A stretch of 64,000 nt of DNA from Chloroflexota bacterium (GCA_021324795.1 JAJPIK010000023.1:1-64000), one strand, 5' to 3'. Shown: positions 1-7,622, numbered from the stretch's first letter. A program made the numbers and translations. The notes: a model not told the origin generated them from the sequence alone.

Positions 1-48
1 GGATCTTCTGATCCAGAGTCAGACGTGTTACCGCTACACCATCCGGCA
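1..48 (-). tRNA. tRNA-Gln (CUG anticodon), 3' part missing
   Basis: On the minus strand the sequence folds as a tRNA 5' half. The acceptor strand is TGCCGGA (48 to 42), followed by TG, the D-arm GTGT/ACAC around AGCGGTA, and an anticodon arm TCTGA/TCAGA whose 7-nt loop CTCTGGA carries anticodon CTG (bases 16-14). The variable loop, T arm and acceptor 3' strand lie outside the window. The D-arm and anticodon arm resemble bacterial tRNA-Gln closely. Confidence 0.9.
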
Positions 49-60
49 ATGACTTTCTAT

Positions 61-89
61 ATGATACCGGCCCCGCTGCCGAGAGTCAA
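61..89 (-). promoter_or_regulatory. sigma-A promoter of the tRNA-Gln gene
   Basis: Reading the minus strand, TTGACT (89-84), a 17 bp spacer and TATCAT (66-61) form a near-consensus promoter. The predicted start near base 54 lies just upstream of the tRNA 5' end at 48. Confidence 0.75.
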
Positions 90-313
90 GGAAAGAATCG
101 TGTACTGGAAAGGACGTTCCCATGGTTTTGAGCTTGTTGTCGGAAACGCTCGGCGACAGCGACCAAGTGGACCTCGGGAGTGGTCTTAGCCTCATTGTTA
201 TCCACATGCTCGGTCACATGCTAAGAAGCTGCCGTTTTACCTCGGAGCGGGAAGGATTGCGGATCGTCGGCGATTCGGTGCTTGGCTCCGACTGTCGCGC
301 CGGTGGCTTACCA
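90..313. other. gap without a convincing gene
   Basis: This stretch lies between the tRNA promoter and the 3' end of the minus-strand decarboxylase gene. A plus-strand open frame from 122 overlaps that gene and shows no family features, so I do not call it. I see no hairpin or repeat here. Confidence 0.5.
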
Positions 314-889
314 CTAACCCCGGTTCTCCGCCAGGTAACGACGGAAGGTTTCGCCGAGGACGACGGGGTCTTCGAGCAGGTACGGCGTCTTGGCATTCTG
401 GGGGCTGATCCGGACGCGTAAGAAGATTGGGCCCGGCGCCGTCCGACAGCGGATCAGTTCCCGTTCGAGAGACGCTTCGTCTTCGATCTCGGCTGCTTCC
501 AGACCACAACCCCGGGCGACTGTACAGAAATCAATCGCTTCCGAGGCGGTTTTCTGGCCGCCGGTCGCCGCGTAGATGCCATTGTCAAGGACGATTAGTA
601 GCAGCTTGCTCGGCTTGAGCAGACCGGTCGTTGCCAACGTGGAGAATCCCATCAGCAGGCTGCCGTCGCCTTCGATCACCAGGCACTTGGTGAAGGCCGA
701 GTCTTCCAAACCGAGCGCCAGGCCCAGACCGATGGCCGGGGGTAACCCCATCGAGTCGAGGACGTAGAGGTGATTGTCCGAGCGAGCGATCGCGGCTAGC
801 TCGCGGGCGGTGGCGCCCAGGGTGACGACCATCGGCTCGCACGGAAAGATTTTCACGATGGATTTCAGGGCGTCGATTCGGGTCATCAC
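314..889 (-). CDS. ThDP-dependent decarboxylase, beta subunit (ComE-like)
   Basis: This 191-residue protein is the thiamine-diphosphate-binding (PP) half of a split 2-oxoacid decarboxylase of the sulfopyruvate/phosphonopyruvate decarboxylase group. The ThDP/Mg motif is visible as GDG at residues 74-76, ending in a conserved Asn near 103 (LDN). LDSMGLPPAIGLGLALG precedes it, as is usual in this group. It overlaps the alpha-subunit gene by 4 bp (ATGA), so the two subunits are probably made in equal amounts. The substrate is uncertain: sulfopyruvate, phosphonopyruvate or another 2-oxoacid are all possible, and no coenzyme M or phosphonate genes are nearby. Family assignment is firm; substrate is inference. 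Confidence 0.82.
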   Translation of the reverse strand: MMTRIDALKSIVKIFPCEPMVVTLGATARELAAIARSDNHLYVLDSMGLPPAIGLGLALGLEDSAFTKCLVIEGDGSLLMGFSTLATTGLLKPSKLLLIVLDNGIYAATGGQKTASEAIDFCTVARGCGLEAAEIEDEASLERELIRCRTAPGPIFLRVRISPQNAKTPYLLEDPVVLGETFRRYLAENRG

Positions 890-1422
890 GGCTGACCTCC
901 CATTAGGTCCACGAAGACGGCGACCGGACGCCGGGTGACGACACTGTGCTCGAACGCCTTAGTGACCGTCGACGACCAGAGGGGGAGTGGCACGCGGCCG
1001 TCGAGCTCCCAATAGCGGAGGGCGGCGGCGTCAGCGATGTCGATCACTCGCTCGCAAAAAAGGTGGATCATCGAGTTATACTCGTTCAGACCACCGCGAC
1101 GCGAAACGACCATGAATAGAGGAATGTGGTAGGCGACCGGGAAGGTGTTCAGCGCGGTCAGTAAGTTGCCGATGCCGTTATCCTGAATGACCAACGCCGC
1201 CTTTTTGCCCGCCAGGGCGAGGCCGGAGGCGATGCCAATCGCCTCTTCTTCACGCGTGATCGGGAAGCTGCGAGGTTTGCTGAGTGATTCGAGGTGGCGG
1301 ATGACACCGGACAGGGTGCTCGATGGCAAATGAAGAACGTAATCGAGGCCAATCGCCGTCAAGCCATCGATCACGGCCTGGCTGCGTTCCTGAGGGGTGC
1401 TCACCAGCGAGGCAGGCATCAT
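886..1422 (-). CDS. ThDP-dependent decarboxylase, alpha subunit (ComD-like)
   Basis: This 178-residue protein corresponds to the pyrimidine-binding half of the split decarboxylase. The motif TREEEAIGIASG at about 57-67 contains the glutamate that activates the ThDP aminopyrimidine. It lies directly upstream of the beta subunit with a 4 bp overlap, matching the ComD-ComE gene order. Together the two chains equal one full-length phosphonopyruvate or sulfopyruvate decarboxylase. A second in-frame ATG follows the first; the start is taken as the first of the pair. The gene is 31 bp downstream of moaE on the same strand, so it may be co-transcribed with the molybdopterin synthase genes, though no functional link is obvious. 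Confidence 0.82.
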   Translation of the reverse strand: MMPASLVSTPQERSQAVIDGLTAIGLDYVLHLPSSTLSGVIRHLESLSKPRSFPITREEEAIGIASGLALAGKKAALVIQDNGIGNLLTALNTFPVAYHIPLFMVVSRRGGLNEYNSMIHLFCERVIDIADAAALRYWELDGRVPLPLWSSTVTKAFEHSVVTRRPVAVFVDLMGGQP

Positions 1423-1453
1423 CGCTCCTTGCCTCCTCGGGGGCTAAAGACGT

Positions 1454-1879
1454 TCACTCTACCCATTCCTCTCCGTCTGGGCCGATCTCCTTTTTCCAGA
1501 TCGGGACTTCTCTTTTTAAACGGTCGATCGCGTATTCGCAAGCTTTGAATGCCTGCTTACGATGGGGGGTACCAACTGCGATGACGACGCTCGGCTCGCC
1601 GATCGCCAGTCGGCCGATCCGGTGAGTCATTGCGATACACTCGATTCCCCAGCGCTGGCGAATCTCCTCGGCGATCTCGGCCATCTTTGCTTCGGCCATC
1701 TGCTGGTAGGCTTCGTATTCGAGAAAGCTCGTTCGTCGTCCACTCAAGGCGTGATCGCGTACGACTCCGTAAAAGACACAGATCGCACCATTGCCGGGAT
1801 GCTCGACGCGTCGGATGACTTCCTCGGCGACAATTGGCCGATCAGTCACCTGGAAGCGACGCTCGACGTCAGTCATCAT
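1454..1879 (-). CDS. moaE: molybdopterin synthase catalytic subunit MoaE
   Basis: This 141-residue protein matches MoaE in length and sequence. MoaE transfers sulfur from the MoaD C-terminal thiocarboxylate to precursor Z (cPMP) to make molybdopterin. Visible signatures include FYGVVRDHALSGRRTSFLEYEAY, given here only in part as GVVRDH and LEYEAY; the MTHRIGRL strand; and the C-terminal REVPIWKKE segment with the catalytic lysines. Its ATG overlaps the moaD stop by 4 bp, indicating translational coupling. The Mo transport and MoeA-like genes at 41-49 kb would use the same pathway. Confidence 0.93.
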   Translation of the reverse strand: MMTDVERRFQVTDRPIVAEEVIRRVEHPGNGAICVFYGVVRDHALSGRRTSFLEYEAYQQMAEAKMAEIAEEIRQRWGIECIAMTHRIGRLAIGEPSVVIAVGTPHRKQAFKACEYAIDRLKREVPIWKKEIGPDGEEWVE

Positions 1880-2130
1880 CGATTTTCACCTCCGGCGACG
1901 GGGGGAATGAAAGCAATCTCGTCGCCTTCCTGAAGAATGCGGGTTGTCGGTGCGTATTCGCGGTTGACCGCGAAACGCGCGGTACTCGCCAGCGCGGCTA
2001 ATTCCGGAAATTGAACGATTACCCGCGTGACGAGGTCGGCAACGGTTGCGCCCTCGGAAAGCTCAACCGGTACGAGGTCATTTCCGACTCGCTCACGGTG
2101 AATCGCGAAGAAACGAACGCGGACGTGCAA
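1876..2130 (-). CDS. moaD: molybdopterin synthase sulfur carrier MoaD, with extra C-terminal residues
   Basis: This is a ubiquitin-fold sulfur carrier of 84 residues if translation begins at the TTG at 2130. A GAGG Shine-Dalgarno sits 6-7 nt upstream of that TTG, and the frame from it (LHVRVRFFAIHRERVG) fits the beta-grasp N-terminus. An upstream ATG at 2169 would add 13 unlikely residues. The C-terminus reads IPPVAGG followed by Glu-Asn-Arg before the stop. MoaD normally ends exactly at Gly-Gly, so three residues would have to be removed before adenylation. The gene is translationally coupled to moaE. Confidence 0.86.
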   Translation of the reverse strand: MHVRVRFFAIHRERVGNDLVPVELSEGATVADLVTRVIVQFPELAALASTARFAVNREYAPTTRILQEGDEIAFIPPVAGGENR

Positions 2131-2175
2131 GTTTTGCCTCGTGCTCCGGGATAATGAACTGCAATCCATGATCGA

Positions 2176-2598
2176 CTATTTAGGAGGAATTCGCAACCTC
2201 TGACCAAGCGAGAGCTGGTTGGGGTCGCTGAGCTGGTTTGCCCGGGCGATGGCGTCGATCGTTACTCCGAACTTGCGGGCGATACTGTCCACCGTGTCGC
2301 CGGATTGGACGACGTAGATGACCACCGCCGGCGTCGACGTCGAAGTCAAGGCGATCGTCGGCGACGCGACCGCCGACGTCGTGGTTGCGCTAGGAACACT
2401 CGGCGTGACTGGTAAAGGCGACGGGGCCGGCGTAAACGTGACGGCGGGCGCTACCGTAGCGGTCGGCGAACTCGCGGACTGAACAACCGGGGTGGTGACG
2501 AAGGACAAGACGTGGCGGGCGACTACCGAAGTCCCGGCGTAGCCAACGACGAGTGCCAAGAGGACGACCAGCAGATCGACCAAGAGCGGACGAGGCAT
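2176..2598 (-). CDS. membrane-anchored LysM protein
   Basis: This 140-residue protein starts at the ATG at 2598, which has GGAGG 5 nt upstream; the open frame extends further but lacks a ribosome site. One N-terminal transmembrane segment (about residues 5-25) is followed by a Ser/Thr/Pro/Val-rich stalk (about 35-90). A single C-terminal LysM domain follows (about 95-138, beginning YVVQSGDTVDSIA and containing LGQRLRIP). LysM binds peptidoglycan N-acetylglucosamine, so the protein probably sits on the cell surface and contacts the wall. No catalytic domain is present. It is divergent from the gene at 2777. Confidence 0.8.
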   Translation of the reverse strand: MPRPLLVDLLVVLLALVVGYAGTSVVARHVLSFVTTPVVQSASSPTATVAPAVTFTPAPSPLPVTPSVPSATTTSAVASPTIALTSTSTPAVVIYVVQSGDTVDSIARKFGVTIDAIARANQLSDPNQLSLGQRLRIPPK

Positions 2599-2722
2599 AT
2601 TACCTCCAGGTGGGCCAAGTGGGAACGACTGGCACGTTGTTTGCCGGGGGCGGCCCCGGACAGCGGGTAAGGAAGCGACGTCGGTGAGATTGTAGCCCAG
2701 TTCTCCCTGCTCTGGCAAACCG

Positions 2723-2751
2723 TTGACGGTAATTCATGGCAGACGTACAAT
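2723..2751 (+). promoter_or_regulatory. sigma-A promoter for the 2777 gene
   Basis: TTGACG (2723-2728), a 17 bp spacer and TACAAT (2746-2751) lie upstream of the small membrane protein gene. An AGGAGG ribosome site follows at 2760-2765. Confidence 0.75.
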
Positions 2752-2776
2752 ATTTAGCTAGGAGGCGACGGGCAAG

Positions 2777-3169
2777 GTGCCGGAGAAGTACGAACGCGAA
2801 ATCGAAGAGATTCTGCGTCGGATGTCGTATCCGACGCAGAGTAGGCGACGGCGTTCAGCCGGATGGTTGGGTGACCTGAGCACGATCTGGCGGCGCTACA
2901 CGAGCGATGTTTCCCCCACGCAATTGTTAGTTCTGGGAATCGCTTTGGCGTTCTTCGGCTATTTCGTTCGGGCGTTTATTCCCGCGCTTGGCTTTCCATT
3001 AAGTTTATTGGCTTTGGCATGTTTGGTTGGCGGACTGGCCCTGTCAATGAGACAACGGAACAGTCAGCGCCCGTCCGTCTGGCGTGGCGAGACGATCGAT
3101 CTCTCGAACGGCGATTGGTGGTCGAATCTCAAGCAACGCTGGGACGATTGGCGTCGACACCACGGCTGA
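2777..3169 (+). CDS. small membrane protein, unknown function
   Basis: This 130-residue protein uses a GTG start with AGGAGG upstream. It has a basic N-terminal third (a run of Arg at about 22-27), then two closely spaced hydrophobic segments (about 48-66 and 70-88). A hydrophilic C-terminus rich in Trp and Arg follows (DWWSNLKQRWDDWRRHHG). The layout suggests an inner-membrane hairpin protein with both ends in the cytoplasm. I do not recognise a named family. It is followed after 15 bp by the next gene and is probably co-transcribed with it from the promoter at 2723. Confidence 0.7.
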   Translation: MPEKYEREIEEILRRMSYPTQSRRRRSAGWLGDLSTIWRRYTSDVSPTQLLVLGIALAFFGYFVRAFIPALGFPLSLLALACLVGGLALSMRQRNSQRPSVWRGETIDLSNGDWWSNLKQRWDDWRRHHG

Positions 3170-3184
3170 GACAAAGGGTAGGGT

Positions 3185-3538
3185 GTGCCCAAGAAGCGCC
3201 TTGGCAAGAGTAGCTTACTCTGGTTTATTCGTAGCCGTTCGTATGTCAGTATCCCCGACATCCGACGGCGATTCAACTTAACTTGCGCAGAAGATGAAGT
3301 CAGCGCGATCACCACGCCCCGAAACGGAACGGTCTACGTTGGCTTACCGCGCGAAGCAGCTCGCTTACTCCAGGATTTGGTGCGCGAAGACAAAGTAGGA
3401 ATCGAGCTCGAAGCAGGGATTATGGCAAATGCCGTGGTCGGGGTGTATGTCATGCCACATCGTGGAGATTCAGCGGCGCTGCCCTCTTCCGGGGAAGAGG
3501 AAGAAGCCACCGGGGCTGAAACGGCACTCGCGACCTAA
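3185..3538 (+). CDS. conserved hypothetical protein, 117 aa
   Basis: The gene uses a GTG start 15 bp after the preceding gene. The N-terminus is basic (MPKKRLGKSSLLWFIRSR) and is followed by SIPDIRRRFNLT, which could be a small helix-turn-helix-like or nucleic-acid-binding segment. The middle is mixed alpha/beta (GTVYVGLPREAARLLQDLV) and the C-terminus is an acidic, disordered tail (GEEEEATGAETALAT). No catalytic motif is visible. Its position next to infC is suggestive of a translation or RNA-related role, but that is only a guess from context. Confidence 0.6.
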   Translation: MPKKRLGKSSLLWFIRSRSYVSIPDIRRRFNLTCAEDEVSAITTPRNGTVYVGLPREAARLLQDLVREDKVGIELEAGIMANAVVGVYVMPHRGDSAALPSSGEEEEATGAETALAT

Positions 3539-3548
3539 TTGCTGTCAA

Positions 3549-3607
3549 GGCGAGGAGGCCATATACCCCGGGATGCTCAGCATCCCGGGGTATATGGCCT
3601 CCTCGCC
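3549..3607. terminator. 29-bp perfect hairpin between convergent genes
   Basis: Arms 3549-3577 and 3579-3607 are perfect reverse complements around a single base (3578). The stem lies between the stop of the 3185 gene and the stop of infC, so it probably ends transcription from both sides. Neither side has a T-run, unlike a textbook intrinsic terminator. Confidence 0.8.
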
Positions 3608-3613
3608 GTCACC

Positions 3614-4210
3614 TTACGAGGTTGGGTTTGGCGTCGCAGAGTTCGACGCCGTTGGTGCTGCCGCAGGGACCGCCCCTCCGCTGGGGCGGGTGCTTGCCGC
3701 GGTCAAAATCATCGACATGGCCCGCCCTTCCAGAACCGGAGGGCGCTCGACTGTCGCTACGCCTTGCAGCCTGCCGACGATTTGATCGAGAACCTGCCGG
3801 CCAAGCTGAGGGTGGGCCATCTGACGGCCTTTGAAGCGCACGGTGACCTTGACCTTGTCACCTTCTTCGATGAACTTTTGGATCGTCCGACTCTTGAAGG
3901 CGATGTCGTGCTCGTCGGTCGCCGGGCCCATCCGAACTTCTTTGAGGAGAGCAACTTTCTGATTCTTGCGCGCTTCTCGCTCTTTCTTGTCCTGCTCGAA
4001 CTTATACTTGCCGTAATCAAGCAAACGACAAACGGGGGGAATCGCGGTCGGGGCAACCTCAACCAGGTCGAGGCCACGGTCTTGGGCGATCCGTAGCGCT
4101 TCGAATAGAGGAACGACGCCAAATTGTTCGCCGTTGTCGCCGATGAGTCGTACCTCGCGGGCGCGAATGCGCTCGTTCACGCGGAGATCTTTACTGATGG
4201 GTTCCCTCAC
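3614..4210 (-). CDS. infC: translation initiation factor IF-3
   Basis: This 198-residue protein binds the 30S subunit and checks start-codon pairing. The IF-3 N-domain begins ISKDLRVNERIRAREVRLIG, and the linker and C-domain show DYGKYKFEQ, KEVRMGPATDEHD and KVTVRFKGRQMAHPQLG. A Pro/Ala/Ser/Thr tail of about 25 residues extends the usual length. The promoter at 4232-4261 excludes the upstream ATG at 4264, leaving GTG at 4210 or the ATT immediately before it (4213). IF-3 genes in several bacteria use ATT, so that is a real alternative. There is no clear Shine-Dalgarno. The usual partners rpmI and rplT are absent downstream. Confidence 0.95.
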   Translation of the reverse strand: MREPISKDLRVNERIRAREVRLIGDNGEQFGVVPLFEALRIAQDRGLDLVEVAPTAIPPVCRLLDYGKYKFEQDKKEREARKNQKVALLKEVRMGPATDEHDIAFKSRTIQKFIEEGDKVKVTVRFKGRQMAHPQLGRQVLDQIVGRLQGVATVERPPVLEGRAMSMILTAASTRPSGGAVPAAAPTASNSATPNPTS

Positions 4211-4231
4211 AATTGTGTGTATTTGTTCTAC

Positions 4232-4261
4232 AATATAGCACACGGCTAAGCGCAACGTCAA
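4232..4261 (-). promoter_or_regulatory. sigma-A promoter of infC
   Basis: On the minus strand TTGACG (4261-4256), an 18 bp spacer and TATATT (4237-4232) make a strong promoter. The transcription start would fall near 4225, giving a leader of only about 12-15 nt before the ATT/GTG start pair. Confidence 0.78.
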
Positions 4262-4374
4262 CAAAAAGTCGACTGAGCGACTGATCGCGCTGAGGCGTTA
4301 GGCCGAGTTGATGACCGATGGAAAGGGTGAATTGATTCTTGCAAACTACCTGACAGGTTGTCGTTCGAGCGCTC

Positions 4375-4404
4375 TTGACAGTGCCCTTTGGCTAAGCGTA
4401 GAAT
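4375..4404 (+). promoter_or_regulatory. sigma-A promoter of the 4483 oxidoreductase
   Basis: TTGACA (4375-4380), an 18 bp spacer and TAGAAT (4399-4404) lie about 80 bp upstream of the ATG at 4483. Confidence 0.7.
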
Positions 4405-4482
4405 TCGGCGCACGTCCCCCGATTTCCGCCTCGATGGGTCACCGGGCCAGTGGCGGATCTTTTGAATGAAGGAGATCGTCCC

Positions 4483-5685
4483 ATGTCTGATCGAGTTGGC
4501 TTCGTCACGATGGGCGAGGCGCAGGGCCCATCCGACAACATTCCGTCGATTGGCGTTGGTATGCTCGGCTATGCGTTCATGGGCAAGGCACACGCGAACG
4601 CTTACAAGAAGATTCCTTACATTATGTGGCCGCCGGCGGCGATACCTCGCTTGGTTTCGATTGTTGGACGGAACCAGGAAGCAGTTTCGGTCGCCGCGCG
4701 ACGCTACGGCTTTGAACGCTATGTCACCGATTGGCGTGACCTGGTCAACGATTCGGAAATCCAGTTGTTCGACAACGGTGGTCCCAACAACCAACATGCC
4801 GAGCCGTGCATCGCTGCGGCCGAAGCCGGCAAGCACATTATCTGTGAGAAACCACTCGGGCGAACGGCTGCCGAATCAAAGCAGATGCTCGAAGCGGTGC
4901 GTAAGGCAGGGGTCAAGCACGCCTGTGCATTCAACTATCGGTTTGTTCCGGCCATTCGCCAGGCGCGCCAGCTGATCGAGCAAGGCGCGCTTGGTCGGAT
5001 CTACCATTTCCGGGCGCGCTACCTCCAAGAGTGGATCGCCGATCCGCAGTTCCCGATGGTCTGGCGCCTGAAGAAAGACGTTGCCGGTTCGGGCGCTCTT
5101 GGTGACCTGGGGGCACACATCATCGACCTGGCCCGCTTCCTGGTTGGCGAGCCGAAATCGGTGAACGCGATCACTAAGACCTTCATTACCGAGCGGCCGC
5201 TAGGCGATGGCTCCAGTAGGACTGATAAGGTCGACGTCGATGATGCCTTCGCCGCGCTGGTCGAGTTCGAGAATGGAGCGATCGGTACCCTCGAAGCGAG
5301 TCGCTTCGCGCTTGGTCGCAAGAACACGAACACCTTCGAGATCAATGGCTCGAAGGGAAGTATCAACTTCAATCTCGAGCGACTGAACGAGCTCGAAGTC
5401 TATCTGGCCGACGCCGGCCCACGGGAAGCGCGCGGCTTCACTGATGTGCTGGTCACCGAGTCGTACCATCCCTACTACGCGAATTGGTGGCCGCAAGGGC
5501 ACATCATCGGCTGGGAGCACACCTTCGTCCACGAACTGAACCATCTGATCGAGGCGATCGTTCAAGGGAAGACGGTCGAGCCGTACGGAGCGACCTTCGA
5601 GGACGGCTACCGTGCTGCGGTGATTTGCGATGCGATTCTTCAGTCGGCCGAAAACGCTGGAGCACGCGTGCCGATCACGTATTAA
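4483..5685 (+). CDS. Gfo/Idh/MocA-family NAD(P) oxidoreductase
   Basis: This 400-residue protein starts at the ATG at 4483, which has AAGGAGAT 8 nt upstream. The Rossmann motif [14 protein letters not shown] is near residue 25, slightly degenerate in its glycine pattern. The family signature EKPLGR, with the catalytic Lys, is near residue 122, and the C-terminal alpha/beta domain contains [14 protein letters not shown]. The family oxidises or reduces sugars, inositols and related polyols. The exact substrate cannot be read. The neighbouring methyltransferase and second Gfo/Idh/MocA gene suggest a shared pathway. A large perfect hairpin follows immediately after the stop. Confidence 0.85.
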   Translation: MSDRVGFVTMGEAQGPSDNIPSIGVGMLGYAFMGKAHANAYKKIPYIMWPPAAIPRLVSIVGRNQEAVSVAARRYGFERYVTDWRDLVNDSEIQLFDNGGPNNQHAEPCIAAAEAGKHIICEKPLGRTAAESKQMLEAVRKAGVKHACAFNYRFVPAIRQARQLIEQGALGRIYHFRARYLQEWIADPQFPMVWRLKKDVAGSGALGDLGAHIIDLARFLVGEPKSVNAITKTFITERPLGDGSSRTDKVDVDDAFAALVEFENGAIGTLEASRFALGRKNTNTFEINGSKGSINFNLERLNELEVYLADAGPREARGFTDVLVTESYHPYYANWWPQGHIIGWEHTFVHELNHLIEAIVQGKTVEPYGATFEDGYRAAVICDAILQSAENAGARVPITY

Positions 5686-5687
5686 AC

Positions 5688-5750
5688 CCTACTGCGGATG
5701 AAAAGTGCCTGGGCCGTGACTCGGCCCAGGCACTTTTCATCCGCAGTAGG
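5688..5750. repeat. 29-bp perfect inverted repeat
   Basis: Arms 5688-5716 and 5722-5750 pair perfectly around the loop TGACT. The repeat starts 2 bp after the oxidoreductase stop and ends 16 bp before the methyltransferase ATG. No T-run follows. It could be a terminator or an mRNA end-stabilising hairpin. Confidence 0.85.
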
Positions 5751-5766
5751 AATAGATTGAAGTTTG

Positions 5767-6546
5767 ATGGCGACGAATTACGAGCCTTTTGCCCGCTTTT
5801 ACGATCTCGATACCCAGGGCTTCGACGCCGACATCCCGTTTTGGATTAATCTGGCTCGCCGTACTGGCGGGCCAGTGCTCGAAATTGGCGCCGGTACTGG
5901 GCGGGTGCTCATTCCGCTTGCCGAGGCGGGGTTCTCGGTCGTCGGCGTCGACAATTCTCCGGGTATGCTCGCGGTGGCCCGTTCGAAGATCGCCGTGGCG
6001 CGGCTTGGCAAAAAGATCAGCCTTGTCGATGCTGACGTGCGTGAGCTGAACCTTGGTCGGCGCTTTCCCCTCGCTTTCATCGCACTCAACACGTTTGGCC
6101 ATTTCAGCGAGTCGGGTGAGCCCGAGCGTGTGCTCGAGCGACTGAGAGCGCACCTCAGCCCGGGCGGCGTGCTTGCCCTCGATCTCCCCAACCCGACCAG
6201 CGGAGCGTTTGGCAATACCGATGGCCTCCTGCTCCACGAATACACTCGGTCTGGACCGACGCCAGGCTGGCAGACCATCAAATTGCGCAGCCAATGGCTG
6301 AACGAAACTGGCCAGCGCGTCGACGTTAGCGTGATGTACGATGAAGTCAATCCCGCGGGCGAGATTCGCCGGACCCTGGCGTCGTTCGTCTTGCGCTACT
6401 TCTCCGCGCACGAGATCGAGTTGATGCTGCGTTTGGCGAAATTCACCCTTGAGGCAATTTACGGCAGTTATGAATTAGACGCGCTTACCGATCATAGTGA
6501 GCGGATGCTCGTGGTGGCGCGAGCGTATCCCGAGGAGGCAGAGTGA
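5767..6546 (+). CDS. SAM-dependent class I methyltransferase
   Basis: This 259-residue protein has the seven-strand methyltransferase fold. Motif I is VLEIGAGTGRVLIPLAEAG near residue 40, the acidic ribose-binding residue follows in VVGVDNS, motif II is VDADVREL near 85, and motif IV/V is HLSPGGVLALDLPNP. The acceptor substrate is unknown. The stop overlaps the GTG of the next oxidoreductase gene by 4 bp, indicating translational coupling. The start ATG at 5767 lies just past the large hairpin and has only a weak ribosome site. Confidence 0.82.
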   Translation: MATNYEPFARFYDLDTQGFDADIPFWINLARRTGGPVLEIGAGTGRVLIPLAEAGFSVVGVDNSPGMLAVARSKIAVARLGKKISLVDADVRELNLGRRFPLAFIALNTFGHFSESGEPERVLERLRAHLSPGGVLALDLPNPTSGAFGNTDGLLLHEYTRSGPTPGWQTIKLRSQWLNETGQRVDVSVMYDEVNPAGEIRRTLASFVLRYFSAHEIELMLRLAKFTLEAIYGSYELDALTDHSERMLVVARAYPEEAE

Positions 6547-7592
6547 CGAATCCGGTTGATCTGGGAGTAGGCATTATCGGAACTGGCCTGAGCGCGACGA
6601 TGCACGTACAGGCGCTCGCGAGCGTGCCGGGGGTGCGCGTACTCGCGGTGGCGGGAACCACTCCCGAGAAAGCGGCAGAGTTCGCAACTCGTTACCAAAT
6701 TCCTCATGCCGTCGTGGGAGGCGAGAAGCTACTTGCCCTGCCGGGGATCGATGCGATCCACCTTTGTACGCCACCGTTTGCCCGGGAGGAGTACGTTCGG
6801 ATGGCCGCGGCGAAGGGCGTCCACGTGCTGATCGAAAAGCCTATGGCCCGCACTCTCGCTGAAGCCGATCGGATCATTGCCGTCTGTCGTGAGGCGGGCA
6901 TTACCCTCGGTGCGCTATTCCAGTTCCGCTTCACGCCCTTGCCTCGGCAGATTAAGCATGACCTCGAGGCCGGCAAGCTTGGGCACATCTTCCTGGCCGA
7001 CTGCTATGCCAAGTGGTGGCGGGAGCCTGCCTATTACGCGGGGAGCAGTTGGCGGGGCCGCCGGGATTTGGAAGGCGGCGCGGTGCTCATCAATCAGGCG
7101 ATTCATAGCATTGATCTACTCCAGTGGTTAGCTGGACCGGTGCGAGAGGTCGCGGGCCGCGTCGCGACGGCAGTCCATCAAATTGAGATGGAGGACGTCG
7201 CCGCGGCGACGTTCACGTTCGCGTCCGGAGCATTTGGTGTATTCGAAGCGAGCACCGCGACCTATCCCGGGTATGCTGAGCGCATCGAGTTGCATGGCGA
7301 GCGTGGATCGCTGATTTTGAACCAGGGACAGGGGATCGCCGAGTGGCATCTGAAAGATAGCGAGCCGGAACGCGTCGTGGCCGCAGACCAGCGCAACGAT
7401 GCCTCCCGAGATCCGTCCAAAATGTCACTCGTTGGTCACGTCGCTGAGTTCACCGACTTCTACGCTGCGTTACGCGAGGGGCGCGCACCGGCGATCGATG
7501 GACGGGAAGGACGCAAGGCACTCGAGATCGTCGAGGCGATTCAGCGATCGAGTGATCAGGAAGGAAGACCGGTGCGATTGCCGCTGGAGTGA
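6543..7592 (+). CDS. Gfo/Idh/MocA-family oxidoreductase, second copy
   Basis: This 349-residue protein has a GTG start with AGGAGG 6 nt upstream. The N-terminal Rossmann motif GVGIIGTGLSATMHVQAL is followed by the signature EKPMART near residue 100, and the C-terminal domain contains GGAVLINQAIHSIDLLQWL. It belongs to the same superfamily as the 4483 protein but is shorter and clearly diverged, so the pair is not a recent duplication. It is coupled to the methyltransferase gene. The substrate is likely a sugar or polyol derivative, by family only. Confidence 0.85.
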   Translation: MTNPVDLGVGIIGTGLSATMHVQALASVPGVRVLAVAGTTPEKAAEFATRYQIPHAVVGGEKLLALPGIDAIHLCTPPFAREEYVRMAAAKGVHVLIEKPMARTLAEADRIIAVCREAGITLGALFQFRFTPLPRQIKHDLEAGKLGHIFLADCYAKWWREPAYYAGSSWRGRRDLEGGAVLINQAIHSIDLLQWLAGPVREVAGRVATAVHQIEMEDVAAATFTFASGAFGVFEASTATYPGYAERIELHGERGSLILNQGQGIAEWHLKDSEPERVVAADQRNDASRDPSKMSLVGHVAEFTDFYAALREGRAPAIDGREGRKALEIVEAIQRSSDQEGRPVRLPLE

Positions 7593-7622
7593 CGCATGGT
7601 CCCAATGTGAGGGGTGTAGACC

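Noticed and set aside
122-421. Plus-strand 99-codon open frame near the window start
   Set aside because: It overlaps the decarboxylase gene on the opposite strand, has no ribosome site of note and no family features.
3539-4096. Plus-strand open frame opposite infC
   Set aside because: It is the antisense of a clearly conserved IF-3 gene and includes the hairpin; its composition is a frame shadow.
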